A stretch of DNA of 59,397 nucleotides, from contig JAEUSB010000060.1 of assembly GCA_016788865.1 (NCBI GenBank), positions 1 to 59,397 on the forward strand. Reading direction: 5' to 3'. The notes under the pieces are model-generated. The model did no database searches, was not told where the DNA came from, and worked only from the letters and a program-made list of their open reading frames with translations. Below, one piece after another: positions 53,218 through 59,397 of this stretch (the first letter of the stretch is position 1; every line of letters begins with the position of its first letter). The DNA is from Leptospirales bacterium (GTDB lineage: Bacteria > Spirochaetota > Leptospiria > Leptospirales > Leptonemataceae). Both the position numbers and the translations under genes were made by a program.

Positions 53218-54300
53218 ATGTGGAAAAGCAAGAAACCCAACAAATCAAATAAGCCTCTCGTCATCATCATGGCTGGCGGAAAGGGAGAGCGATTCTGGCC
53301 GCGCTCAACCCGCGCATTGCCCAAGCAACTCCAACGAGTGTATTCTGATCAAACATTGCTGGATGAGACCTGGGATCGCGCACTATCCGTGACGACAGCG
53401 GACAGAATATTCGTTGGTTGCAATGCAACCCTGCGTGATGCAATCCTGAAAACTCACAAGCAAATCAAGAAGAACAATTTTATTATCGAGCCAGAGGGTA
53501 AGAATACAGCACCCATTCTGGCGCTGGCAGCGCATCAACTGAACAAGAACTTTCCGGAAGACGTGCAATTGATTTTGAGTGCGGATCACTACATTCAACC
53601 GGTGGAAGAATTCGCGGCCACAGTGCAGAAGATGGTGCACTGGGCCATGCAGGATCGTATTATCACAATTGGTGTGCCGCCTATTCGCCCTGACACAGGT
53701 TACGGTTACATCGAAGCAGGCGAAAAGCACAGCGATGGCGCCTGCGAAATTCTCTCTTTCAAAGAGAAACCCTCCGAAGCTCTGGCCAAGGAGTTCCTTG
53801 GAAAATCCAACTTTTTCTGGAACGCTGGAATCTTTGCCTGGAAAGGGAGGGTAATCCAGGAGGAATTTGAAATCCACGCACCAGAAATCTGGGGACCTAT
53901 TGCCACGGCTAAGAACGACAATGCCCTCAAAGTCGCCTTTCAGGATATGCAGGGTTCACCGATTGACATTGCAATCCTTGAGAAGTCCAAACGAGTTATG
54001 ATGGTTCCGGCATCCTTCCAATGGGACGACGTTGGCTCCTGGATGTCGTTGCCACGGATCCTAAAGGCCGACGAGGCCGGAAACGTGAACGTTTCCGGCA
54101 ATGCGATTCTGCAGGCTACGGGGGCAGAACGCAACATTGTCCTGTCGAACAAGAAACTGGTGGCCCTGCTCGGCGTAAAAGACCTGATCGTGGTTGAGAC
54201 GGACGATGTGATCTTTGTTTCCGACGAGAAGTCCGTTGGTAAAATCAAGGAAATGCTCGCGGGAATGCACAAGAATTCTTCTTTACACGAACACCTCTGA
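53218..54300 (+). CDS. manC: Mannose-1-phosphate guanylyltransferase
   Basis: This 360-residue nucleotidyltransferase makes GDP-mannose for surface polysaccharide or glycoprotein. Signatures are MAGGKGERFWPRSTRALPKQ (about 20-39), IEPEGKNTAPILALAA, LSADHYI, the YGYIEAGEK segment, FKEKPSEALA and FFWNAGIFAWK. It lacks the C-terminal isomerase domain of bifunctional enzymes. No other sugar gene is adjacent. The gene begins 4 nt after the SPFH gene. Confidence 0.9.
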   Translation: MWKSKKPNKSNKPLVIIMAGGKGERFWPRSTRALPKQLQRVYSDQTLLDETWDRALSVTTADRIFVGCNATLRDAILKTHKQIKKNNFIIEPEGKNTAPILALAAHQLNKNFPEDVQLILSADHYIQPVEEFAATVQKMVHWAMQDRIITIGVPPIRPDTGYGYIEAGEKHSDGACEILSFKEKPSEALAKEFLGKSNFFWNAGIFAWKGRVIQEEFEIHAPEIWGPIATAKNDNALKVAFQDMQGSPIDIAILEKSKRVMMVPASFQWDDVGSWMSLPRILKADEAGNVNVSGNAILQATGAERNIVLSNKKLVALLGVKDLIVVETDDVIFVSDEKSVGKIKEMLAGMHKNSSLHEHL

Positions 54301-54317
54301 ATCGAGAGTCGGACAGA

Positions 54318-54413
54318 ATGCCTTCGGGAAGAAAAAGAAAGCGGATCAAAATCCGCACACACAAGCGTAAGAAAAAGCGCAAAGCCAATCGTCATAAAAA
54401 GAAGATTCGCTAA
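54318..54413 (+). CDS. 31-residue basic mini-protein (COX24/AURKAIP1, mS38-like ribosomal protein)
   Basis: This short gene encodes MPSGRKRKRIKIRTHKRKKK and eleven further mostly Arg/Lys/His residues, then TAA. The pattern PSG-(K/R)KRKR-x-K-x-x-THKRKKRxR-x-NRHKKK is that of the tiny COX24/AURKAIP1-domain proteins of Bacteroidetes and other bacteria, homologues of mitoribosomal mS38 and similar in kind to bS22. It would sit in the small ribosomal subunit near the decoding centre. It lies 17 nt after manC, and AGTCGGACAGA is a poor ribosome site. At 31 codons it is easily missed by gene callers. Confidence 0.82.
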   Translation: MPSGRKRKRIKIRTHKRKKKRKANRHKKKIR

Positions 54414-54433
54414 TAACTCCAGATAAACGGAAA

Positions 54434-54480
54434 CCGGGTTCCTACCGATCATATAGGTAGGATGTTTCTCAGAAACCCGG
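54434..54480 (+). promoter_or_regulatory. Two-tier stem-loop at the start of the GerMN gene
   Basis: An outer 7-bp stem (CCGGGTT with AACCCGG) encloses an inner 6-bp stem (CCTACC/GGTAGG, 9-nt loop) and a 12-nt bulge that contains the upstream ATG at 54462. The inner stem buries the only AGG-like sequence. There is no T-run. It may control translation of the GerMN gene or the mini-protein mRNA end; the pairing is visible, the role inferred. Confidence 0.45.
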
Positions 54481-55232
54481 GCACTCCGCCAATGGACACG
54501 CTCCATACTAATCGCGTACTTTTGACCATGACCGGAATCTCGGTGCTCCTGGTCTTCATGGACTTGCAGGCTGGCCGCCAGCTCAAGGACCGCGTTGAGT
54601 CCGTACCGGACAAGATCCTATCCGCGCAGTCCATTTCCCGCGAGGAGCTCCAGGGCGCCAGACGGCAGATAGCCGAGGCCTCAGACCATCTCCCGGAAAC
54701 CCTGGACAAGATTCCAGTTCCGGCAAAGCTCCCAACAGGTGTCCCAGGGCCGGTCAAGCAGTCGGCTATGTCCATTTTTCAGGGTGTTACCCAGCAGACC
54801 AAAGCGCTGGCTCGCGACGAGAAACTCAGCGTAAACGGTGGCTGGGATCTGTTCTTTATCGAATACAGGGGGAAGGAATCGGCGCTGGTGCGCGTCCGTC
54901 GAAAATGGCCCGGTGACACTGTTACCGTTCGCGCCGTTTTGCAATACTTGCAAAAGGGGCCCAATGGCGCCGAGTCCGGGTTACTAAACGCATTTGAAAA
55001 TGTCCGAATCGGCCCGTCTTCGCTCAGGGACGGAGTTCTCACCGTGGAATGCGATGCCGGACTGCTGCGTATGAGCAGTCACGTAATCCAGGACCGGGTG
55101 GACCAGATCGTCTATACCATGACGCAATTTCGCGAAATTAAGGGTGTTCGGCTAACCGTCGAAGGGCAGCGCCGACCCTACCTGGACCGGACTCTTAAGC
55201 GTTCCGGTCGCAAATTCAAAGACTACAACTAA
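54462..55232 (+). CDS. GerMN (spore germination/propeptide-like) domain protein
   Basis: This 256-residue protein has an N-terminal membrane segment (LLTMTGISVLLVFMDLQ) and a linker. A GerMN domain (about 130-240) follows: VTVRAVLQYLQKGPNGAESGLLNA, then SLRDGVLTVECD and IVYTMTQFREIKGVRLTVEGQ. GerMN domains occur in anchored envelope proteins outside spore formers as well; a peptidoglycan or envelope role is likely. The start is uncertain: ATG at 54462 (inside a stem-loop) or ATG at 54492; neither has a good ribosome site. Confidence 0.8.
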   Translation: MFLRNPGTPPMDTLHTNRVLLTMTGISVLLVFMDLQAGRQLKDRVESVPDKILSAQSISREELQGARRQIAEASDHLPETLDKIPVPAKLPTGVPGPVKQSAMSIFQGVTQQTKALARDEKLSVNGGWDLFFIEYRGKESALVRVRRKWPGDTVTVRAVLQYLQKGPNGAESGLLNAFENVRIGPSSLRDGVLTVECDAGLLRMSSHVIQDRVDQIVYTMTQFREIKGVRLTVEGQRRPYLDRTLKRSGRKFKDYN

Positions 55233-55505
55233 CGCTCGTTGCTTCGCTCTGTCGCCCGGTACCGGCGCGAGTTACGGCGCACATTTCATTCGCATAATCC
55301 CAATCCTGGCCGTCGGCCAAATGCGCACTTTTATTTCGCACAATTAGCGAGGGCCGGCGTGCTATGCGCACCTTTGGTTCGGGTAATGCAAAGGCCTCGG
55401 CCCCGCGAAATCTGCATGTTTGCTGCGGAGGTAGCATGGGCGGTGTCTGAGCTTGGCCCAGAATTCCAGTCGCAGAAGGCAGGCGGTTTGGCGAGATAGG
55501 GTGGA
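55233..55505. other. Gene-free spacer with several hairpins
   Basis: No credible gene is found in these 273 nt between the GerMN gene and the converging methyltransferase gene. It is GC-rich with many short inverted repeats: a CCGGTACCGG palindrome near 55257, GGCCGTCGGCC near 55308 and a CCTTTG/CAAAGG hairpin at 55371-55394. GCGCAC also recurs three times. Both strands are open across much of it, as in the structured spacer at 21.2 kb. It may be a dispersed repeat or a structured RNA. Confidence 0.4.
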
Positions 55506-56453
55506 TCAGTCGGAATCGCGAAATGCGTAGAGAACCATCGCGGAGGTCATTGCAAAATTTCCGAGTGCAAGCTTGCTCATTGCATGATACCAGGAAATTC
55601 TAAGCCACTTCGCATAGTCGCCCGGTCTCTGAAAACTTCCCCTTGATTTAAGAAGTTTTGGGAGCAACCCGAACTCCACTCCGGGGTAGAAGAGTACCCT
55701 GCTGAAGCCATTTTCTTTCAGCAGTCTGGTCAGATTGGATTTTGAAAAATAGAACAAATGACCTGGAAGATAATAATGATAGTCCGATCCTCCCTGTCTG
55801 GCCTGCTGACCATTGAAGTTAGCGGTCTGAATGACGAGTAGTCCGCCCGGACGAATCATCCGCGATAGAGCCGCGACGCTTTCGCGAGGTTGTTCAAGGT
55901 GTTCTATAACCTCGATCATCGTTGCAATATCAATACTGCGGGGGCCAAATAGCTCATCCGTTAGGCGACCTTGTTTGGCCTTGAGCCCGCGCTTTCTCGC
56001 TTCTTGAACTGCATGCTCCGAAATGTCAAGGCCCTGAGCTGAGTAGCCCATGCTGGCAGCTTCCAGGGCCAGACCTCCGTACGCGCATCCAATATCCAGA
56101 AAGTCGGCGGGAGCCGGGACAAACTCGCGAATACGCTCAAGGCGAGCCTTCCAGACGTATCGTTCGAATCGTTCCTGCTTCCGTTCGTCTTTGTAGGTGT
56201 AACCTGCATTGCCGCTATAGTATCCCTCGGTGTAGAGGTCTTCAAGACGAGGGGGGAGGCTTGCCTGCATCTGCAAAGCGCACGATGGGCAGCGCAGTAT
56301 GTTCAGCTGCGGACTAAAGCGTTCTATTTTGTAAAGCGGCAGCGGAGTTTCCCGGCAAATCGGACAGATCACCTGGCCGTTGGGCTTCCGTTTCCGTGCA
56401 GTAAGCGCTGGCTTCACGTGTGCAGCCGGGACTGTAACTGCTATGGATGCCAT
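55506..56453 (-). CDS. SAM methyltransferase with N-terminal zinc ribbon
   Basis: This 315-residue class I methyltransferase (Methyltransf_23 type) is preceded by a zinc ribbon, ICPICRETP and LRCPSCALQM (about 30-65). SAM-site residues are FLDIGCAYGGLALEAA, then GLDIS and MIEVIEHLEQPRES. The C-terminal half ends in a hydrophobic segment. This type is common in surface-sugar and natural-product clusters. The ATG at 56453 gives a 4-nt gap to the gene upstream; a GTG start at 56492 would overlap it and is less likely. It is the last gene of an ATP-grasp/methyltransferase operon. Confidence 0.82.
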   Translation of the reverse strand: MASIAVTVPAAHVKPALTARKRKPNGQVICPICRETPLPLYKIERFSPQLNILRCPSCALQMQASLPPRLEDLYTEGYYSGNAGYTYKDERKQERFERYVWKARLERIREFVPAPADFLDIGCAYGGLALEAASMGYSAQGLDISEHAVQEARKRGLKAKQGRLTDELFGPRSIDIATMIEVIEHLEQPRESVAALSRMIRPGGLLVIQTANFNGQQARQGGSDYHYYLPGHLFYFSKSNLTRLLKENGFSRVLFYPGVEFGLLPKLLKSRGSFQRPGDYAKWLRISWYHAMSKLALGNFAMTSAMVLYAFRDSD

Positions 56454-56457
56454 GTTT

Positions 56458-57138
56458 TCAGTTGCTTGCTGAGAAGATCCAGTGGCTGACACGGTACTTG
56501 CTCCCCATGGGTATGCGCTCGGAGTAACCGAGACTCACATCGCAGAAATACTCAAGAAGCAAATCCTTAACATCGTCACGGCTGAACAGACGAACTTCCG
56601 CGCCCTGCATGTCCGGGTTGTTCTTGAAATGCGTGTCGCGATCCGAGCGCAACGTTCCAAAGAATCGACCACCCGATCTGAGAATTCTGCGAATCTCAAG
56701 GAGCATGCTTCGGATCATGGTTTCTGAATTGTAATGCAAAACACCCCAGGCCACGACCGCATCCAGGCTCTCGTCCTCCAATGGAAGCCGAAACTCGTCC
56801 TTCTTCAACATCTTGATGTCGAGCGGATGAAATACCGCATAACGGTATTTCTTGCGACAAAGCTCGAGGCCCGTTTCGCTTACGTCAGTTGCATGGATGC
56901 TGCTGTAACCACAGTCTCGGAGGAGGGCAATATGGCGCCCACTGCCGCAGCCCAGGTCAAGCGCCGTCTGGCCGGGAAAACTCTTGAGGAGACGCACAAG
57001 ATTCTCGTCCGGATACTCTTGCGCGGCACGCTTGCGTGTGTAGTGCTTGTCCCACGTGCTACGATTGGGTAATAAATCTGTTACCTGGTCTGGACGCAGC
57101 TCCTGAATGTATTCCGGTTTACGGCTGGCTGATTTCAT
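56458..57138 (-). CDS. Class I SAM-dependent methyltransferase
   Basis: This 226-residue protein has a canonical SAM site (TALDLGCGSGRHIALL, ATDVSETGLELC) and the DAVVAWGVLHYNSE and IRRILRSGGRFFGTL segments. It appears to be a small-molecule methyltransferase; the substrate is unknown. Its start overlaps the ATP-grasp gene by 20 nt, and the second methyltransferase starts 4 nt after it, so all three should be made together. Confidence 0.85.
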   Translation of the reverse strand: MKSASRKPEYIQELRPDQVTDLLPNRSTWDKHYTRKRAAQEYPDENLVRLLKSFPGQTALDLGCGSGRHIALLRDCGYSSIHATDVSETGLELCRKKYRYAVFHPLDIKMLKKDEFRLPLEDESLDAVVAWGVLHYNSETMIRSMLLEIRRILRSGGRFFGTLRSDRDTHFKNNPDMQGAEVRLFSRDDVKDLLLEYFCDVSLGYSERIPMGSKYRVSHWIFSASN

Positions 57139-58321
57139 AGTTTATCCTTGTTTCTTCGGCGGCGTGGTTTGCAAGTCCCACGAGTGATTCAATCGAATCG
57201 AGCGACGAGCTTAGACCAAAGGCCGCAAGCCTCTCGAGGTTTCCCCTTTGTAACGAAGTTTGCTTTCCGGGCGACAATAGAACTTTCTCAAACAGGAACT
57301 CCGCTGACCTGGCTAGCCAGTCCGGGAATTGAACGGATCGCAATACGCCTTCTTGCGGGAGCAGGAATCGGATCACGGCGGCATGCGTGGCTGCCGGAAT
57401 TTCAGGCATCCGATCTTCGGTAAGGAGCCGCACGAGCCAGTCAAAGTAGCTCTGGCCGGTAACCGCAGTGAATGCGTAATCAGCCAGGAACTCCCCACCA
57501 ATTTCCGGTGATGCTTCGATCAGATAGAGTTGTCCGCGCAAGTAAATGAATTCGGTTACTAGAGGAGAGGTGGCAAGTCCGCTTAAGGTAACAATACGTT
57601 GAACAATGCCCTCGATTTCTCGCAGAATAAAGGGGGGTACCAATGCCGGATAACGGTGCATGATTTCTGCAAACAGCGGAGGCTCGTTTGATATGACCTT
57701 CGAGGTTATCAGTAAATTCCTGTATGTGCCCTGATGGGAAGCTCCGAGGACGGTCAGCTCTGTGCCATTCTCAAGCAATTCTTCGAGTAGAATCGACTCG
57801 TCGTCGATTGAGTCGAGCAGAGCGCGCTTGTCAGAAAGCTCCCGCAGCAGACGGACGTTCATTTTCCCAAAACCGGCAGCCGGTCTGGCGATCAGATCGC
57901 CGGCTTCGTAGATTGCGTTTCTCTCAAACTGTGATTTCCAGCTAAACGATCGGGGGCATTGAATCCCCGCACGCACCAACGTTTGTTTGAATCGGCGTTT
58001 GTTCTTGAAGAATGCCACGCTTGAAGGTCCGGGGCCTGGAACACCAAACGCCCGGCAAAGGGCGGAGCTTGAAAGAAGGGCAGGTCCAAAGGACCGGGCC
58101 GCAACCCCGTGGATTTCGCTTTTAAGTTCTGCAAGCATCCGACGCATGGTGGCGGGCTTTGCAATGCTGCACTGAAACGAATGCTCGGACAAAGAAAAGC
58201 CTGGGGCGGCGGGGTTTCGATCGATTGCCGCAACCGAGAATCCGAGCCGTCTTGCGGCCTCAATCAGGGGCAATTGCTGGGCGCCAGCGCCTATGGAAAC
58301 GAATACCCGGGCCACATCCAA
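57119..58321 (-). CDS. ATP-grasp family ligase
   Basis: This 400-residue protein has the PurK/carbamoyl-phosphate-synthase-like order. An N-terminal Rossmann-like domain ([29 protein letters not shown]) leads into a central ATP-grasp with [13 protein letters not shown] and [17 protein letters not shown]. The metal-binding end is [31 protein letters not shown]. Such enzymes join a carboxylate to an amine via acyl phosphate. The substrate is unknown; neighbours are two methyltransferases. It is the first gene of the operon, divergent from the flagellar gene across 72 nt. Confidence 0.85.
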   Translation of the reverse strand: MDVARVFVSIGAGAQQLPLIEAARRLGFSVAAIDRNPAAPGFSLSEHSFQCSIAKPATMRRMLAELKSEIHGVAARSFGPALLSSSALCRAFGVPGPGPSSVAFFKNKRRFKQTLVRAGIQCPRSFSWKSQFERNAIYEAGDLIARPAAGFGKMNVRLLRELSDKRALLDSIDDESILLEELLENGTELTVLGASHQGTYRNLLITSKVISNEPPLFAEIMHRYPALVPPFILREIEGIVQRIVTLSGLATSPLVTEFIYLRGQLYLIEASPEIGGEFLADYAFTAVTGQSYFDWLVRLLTEDRMPEIPAATHAAVIRFLLPQEGVLRSVQFPDWLARSAEFLFEKVLLSPGKQTSLQRGNLERLAAFGLSSSLDSIESLVGLANHAAEETRINYEISQP

Positions 58322-58393
58322 ATCATCGGAAAATCATGGCAGAAGGTGAGTCAAAATGCATTGAGAAACCGGCGCTGTTGCCGATGGTTTAGT

Positions 58394-59254
58394 ATGCTTC
58401 GCGGAATGTACACCGGTTCTTCAGGGATGATCATGAACCAGTATCGAATGGATGTGATTTCGAATAACCTGGCAAACGTCGACAAGACCGGTTTCAAAGA
58501 GGACGAAGCGATTTTCAAATCGTTCCCGGAGATGGTCCTGCATCGCACCCGCGAGGATGGCCTGGGATCGGTTCCGACCGGAAGCTTCGATCTGGCACCT
58601 GTGATCGGCAAACTGGGTTTGGGCTCTGAATTTCACGAAAGTTTTACGCGCTTTGAACAGGGTGCTGCCAAGCAGACCGGAAACCCCATGGACCTCATGA
58701 TCGATGATCGTGGAAACGAGAAGCCGGGCTTCTTTGTTGTGCGCACGGACAAAGGAGATCGCCTGATGCGTGGCGGATCGTTTATCCTGGATAGAGAAGG
58801 ATTCCTGGTTACACCGGATGGATTTCCGCTGATGGGTGAAAATGGACCTATCAAGGTTGCACGATTTAATTTCATGGTAAAAGAAAACGGCGAGGTCTGG
58901 ATCAATCAGGCGCTGGGCAATGATCCCAAAGCGGGCGCAAATGAAACGTCCAATCGCTGGGAGAATCCGGTGCTTCTGGATAAGATTCAACTCAAGACCG
59001 TTGAATTTCCGCGTGAGCTAAAGAAAGAAGGCAACGGATTCTATGCAGACACGCCGGAATCAGGACCCATTGTTCCTGTACAGGATCGCAATGAACCTAC
59101 ATTCCTTCAGGGATACCTGGAAGCGTCTAACGTCAACATTGTACGCGAAATGGTTCAGATGATTGAGGTCCAGCGTCAGTACGAGGCTAACCAGAAATCA
59201 GTGACCACGCACGATCAACTGCTCGGTCGATTGATCAACGAAGTTTCTAGATAA
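58394..59254 (+). CDS. Flagellar basal-body rod protein, FlgF/FlhO type
   Basis: This 286-residue rod protein has the N-terminal D0 motif [35 protein letters not shown] and the C-terminal D0 coil ([28 protein letters not shown]), with an additional domain between them. The motifs are longer than can be quoted and lie at about 1-35 and 241-268. FlgF and FlgG are close; the N-terminus is nearer to the FlgF/FlhO of spirochaetes, and a second copy would normally follow. Here the next gene is on the opposite strand instead. The start at 58394 is chosen because the open frame upstream overlaps the ATP-grasp gene. It builds the periplasmic flagellar rod. Confidence 0.88.
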   Translation: MLRGMYTGSSGMIMNQYRMDVISNNLANVDKTGFKEDEAIFKSFPEMVLHRTREDGLGSVPTGSFDLAPVIGKLGLGSEFHESFTRFEQGAAKQTGNPMDLMIDDRGNEKPGFFVVRTDKGDRLMRGGSFILDREGFLVTPDGFPLMGENGPIKVARFNFMVKENGEVWINQALGNDPKAGANETSNRWENPVLLDKIQLKTVEFPRELKKEGNGFYADTPESGPIVPVQDRNEPTFLQGYLEASNVNIVREMVQMIEVQRQYEANQKSVTTHDQLLGRLINEVSR

Positions 59255-59396
59255 TCATCTGTTCTTCAGTAAGCACACATAAGCCCAGGTCTCCAGAATA
59301 GAACGTCCGTCCAGCCTCTGCACCGTCGATCGCTGGATGATTGTGTTCGCAAGAGTTCACGTAACCCTTCTTCAGAGCTGCACTCGATGGGATTGA
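59247..59396 (-). CDS. C-terminal part of an unidentified protein
   Basis: On the minus strand one frame is open from the window edge to a TAG at 59247-59249 and encodes 49 residues ending ...[17 protein letters not shown]. The plus strand is blocked by stops in all frames here, and no tRNA is visible, so a tail-to-tail neighbour of the flagellar gene is the best reading. The piece YSGDLG recalls the TGDLG of AMP-forming ligases, but such enzymes continue far beyond it, so I do not assign a family. Confidence 0.35.
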   Translation of the reverse strand, partial: SIPSSAALKKGYVNSCEHNHPAIDGAEAGRTFYSGDLGLCVLTEEQMII

Positions 59397-59397
59397 G

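Noticed and set aside
55216..55437. 73-codon minus-strand frame in the 55.2-55.5 kb spacer
   Set aside because: Low-plausibility protein in a hairpin-rich spacer with another open frame on the opposite strand.
58109..58393. N-terminal extension of the flagellar rod gene
   Set aside because: It overlaps the ATP-grasp gene; rod proteins start with the MLRG-like motif at 58394.

Overview
The window looks like a chromosomal segment of a spirochaete of the Leptospiraceae/Leptonema type. This is inferred from gene families, not from a search. The supporting genes are a FlgF/FlhO-type flagellar rod protein, paralogous FapA/DUF342 proteins, solitary GHKL ATPases, a phasin-related protein, a complete haem/AMP-ligase/monoamine-oxidase run and a full F1Fo ATP synthase. 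Base composition is moderate and fairly even. I see no insertion sequence, prophage, CRISPR array, rRNA or tRNA. Coding density is high, and many operon neighbours overlap by 4 nt (ATGA-type junctions).

Layout. 1-3.9 kb: a partial gene, then a minus-strand operon tldD-pmbA-GHKL ATPase, and a phasin-like gene with its own promoter and terminator. 4.1-6.0 kb: two overlapping genes with degenerate nucleotide-cyclase folds, the second fused to a response-regulator receiver. 6.0-8.7 kb (minus): PilZ, MoxR AAA+ and CoxE-type VWA. 8.8-13.1 kb: acetoacetyl-CoA synthetase, hemB and an amine oxidase. 13.1-14.2 kb (minus): hisI and a DUF2071 protein. 14.3-19.2 kb: aroA, FapA and a membrane PP2C phosphatase. 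19.2-21.1 kb: an acetolactate synthase large-subunit gene preceded by a 21-codon Leu/Val/Ile-rich leader peptide and a chain of alternative hairpins. 21.3-27.1 kb: Rsh (ppGpp), a DUF1569-like protein with a histone-H1-like tail, an unknown gene, a periplasmic amidase and a secreted helical protein. 27.2-30.9 kb: a large TPR/CHAT-like secreted protein and signal peptidase I.

31.2-38.8 kb: the ATP synthase operon (AtpZ-like, atpI, atpBEFHAGDC). It is followed by a very acidic protein with five copies of an LS-x-x-EL motif and a GAF-GAF-degenerate GGDEF protein (38.9-42.9 kb). 42.9-45.7 kb: a GIY-YIG protein, a lipoprotein, a membrane protein and thrC. 45.7-54.3 kb: a long co-directional run of GHKL ATPase, FapA, a small protein, a SwrB-like membrane protein, cheR, gmk, miaA, hfq, an SPFH protein and manC. 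A 31-codon gene for a COX24/mS38-like basic mini-protein and a GerMN-domain protein follow. 55.5-58.3 kb (minus): an ATP-grasp enzyme and two methyltransferases. 58.4-59.3 kb: flgF/flhO, with the 3' end of an unknown minus-strand gene at the edge.

The strongest candidates for something undescribed are the ilvB leader/attenuator, the acidic repeated-motif protein with its GAF/GGDEF neighbour, the ATP-grasp/double-methyltransferase cassette, and the repeated pairing of GHKL ATPase and FapA proteins with chemotaxis or phosphatase genes.
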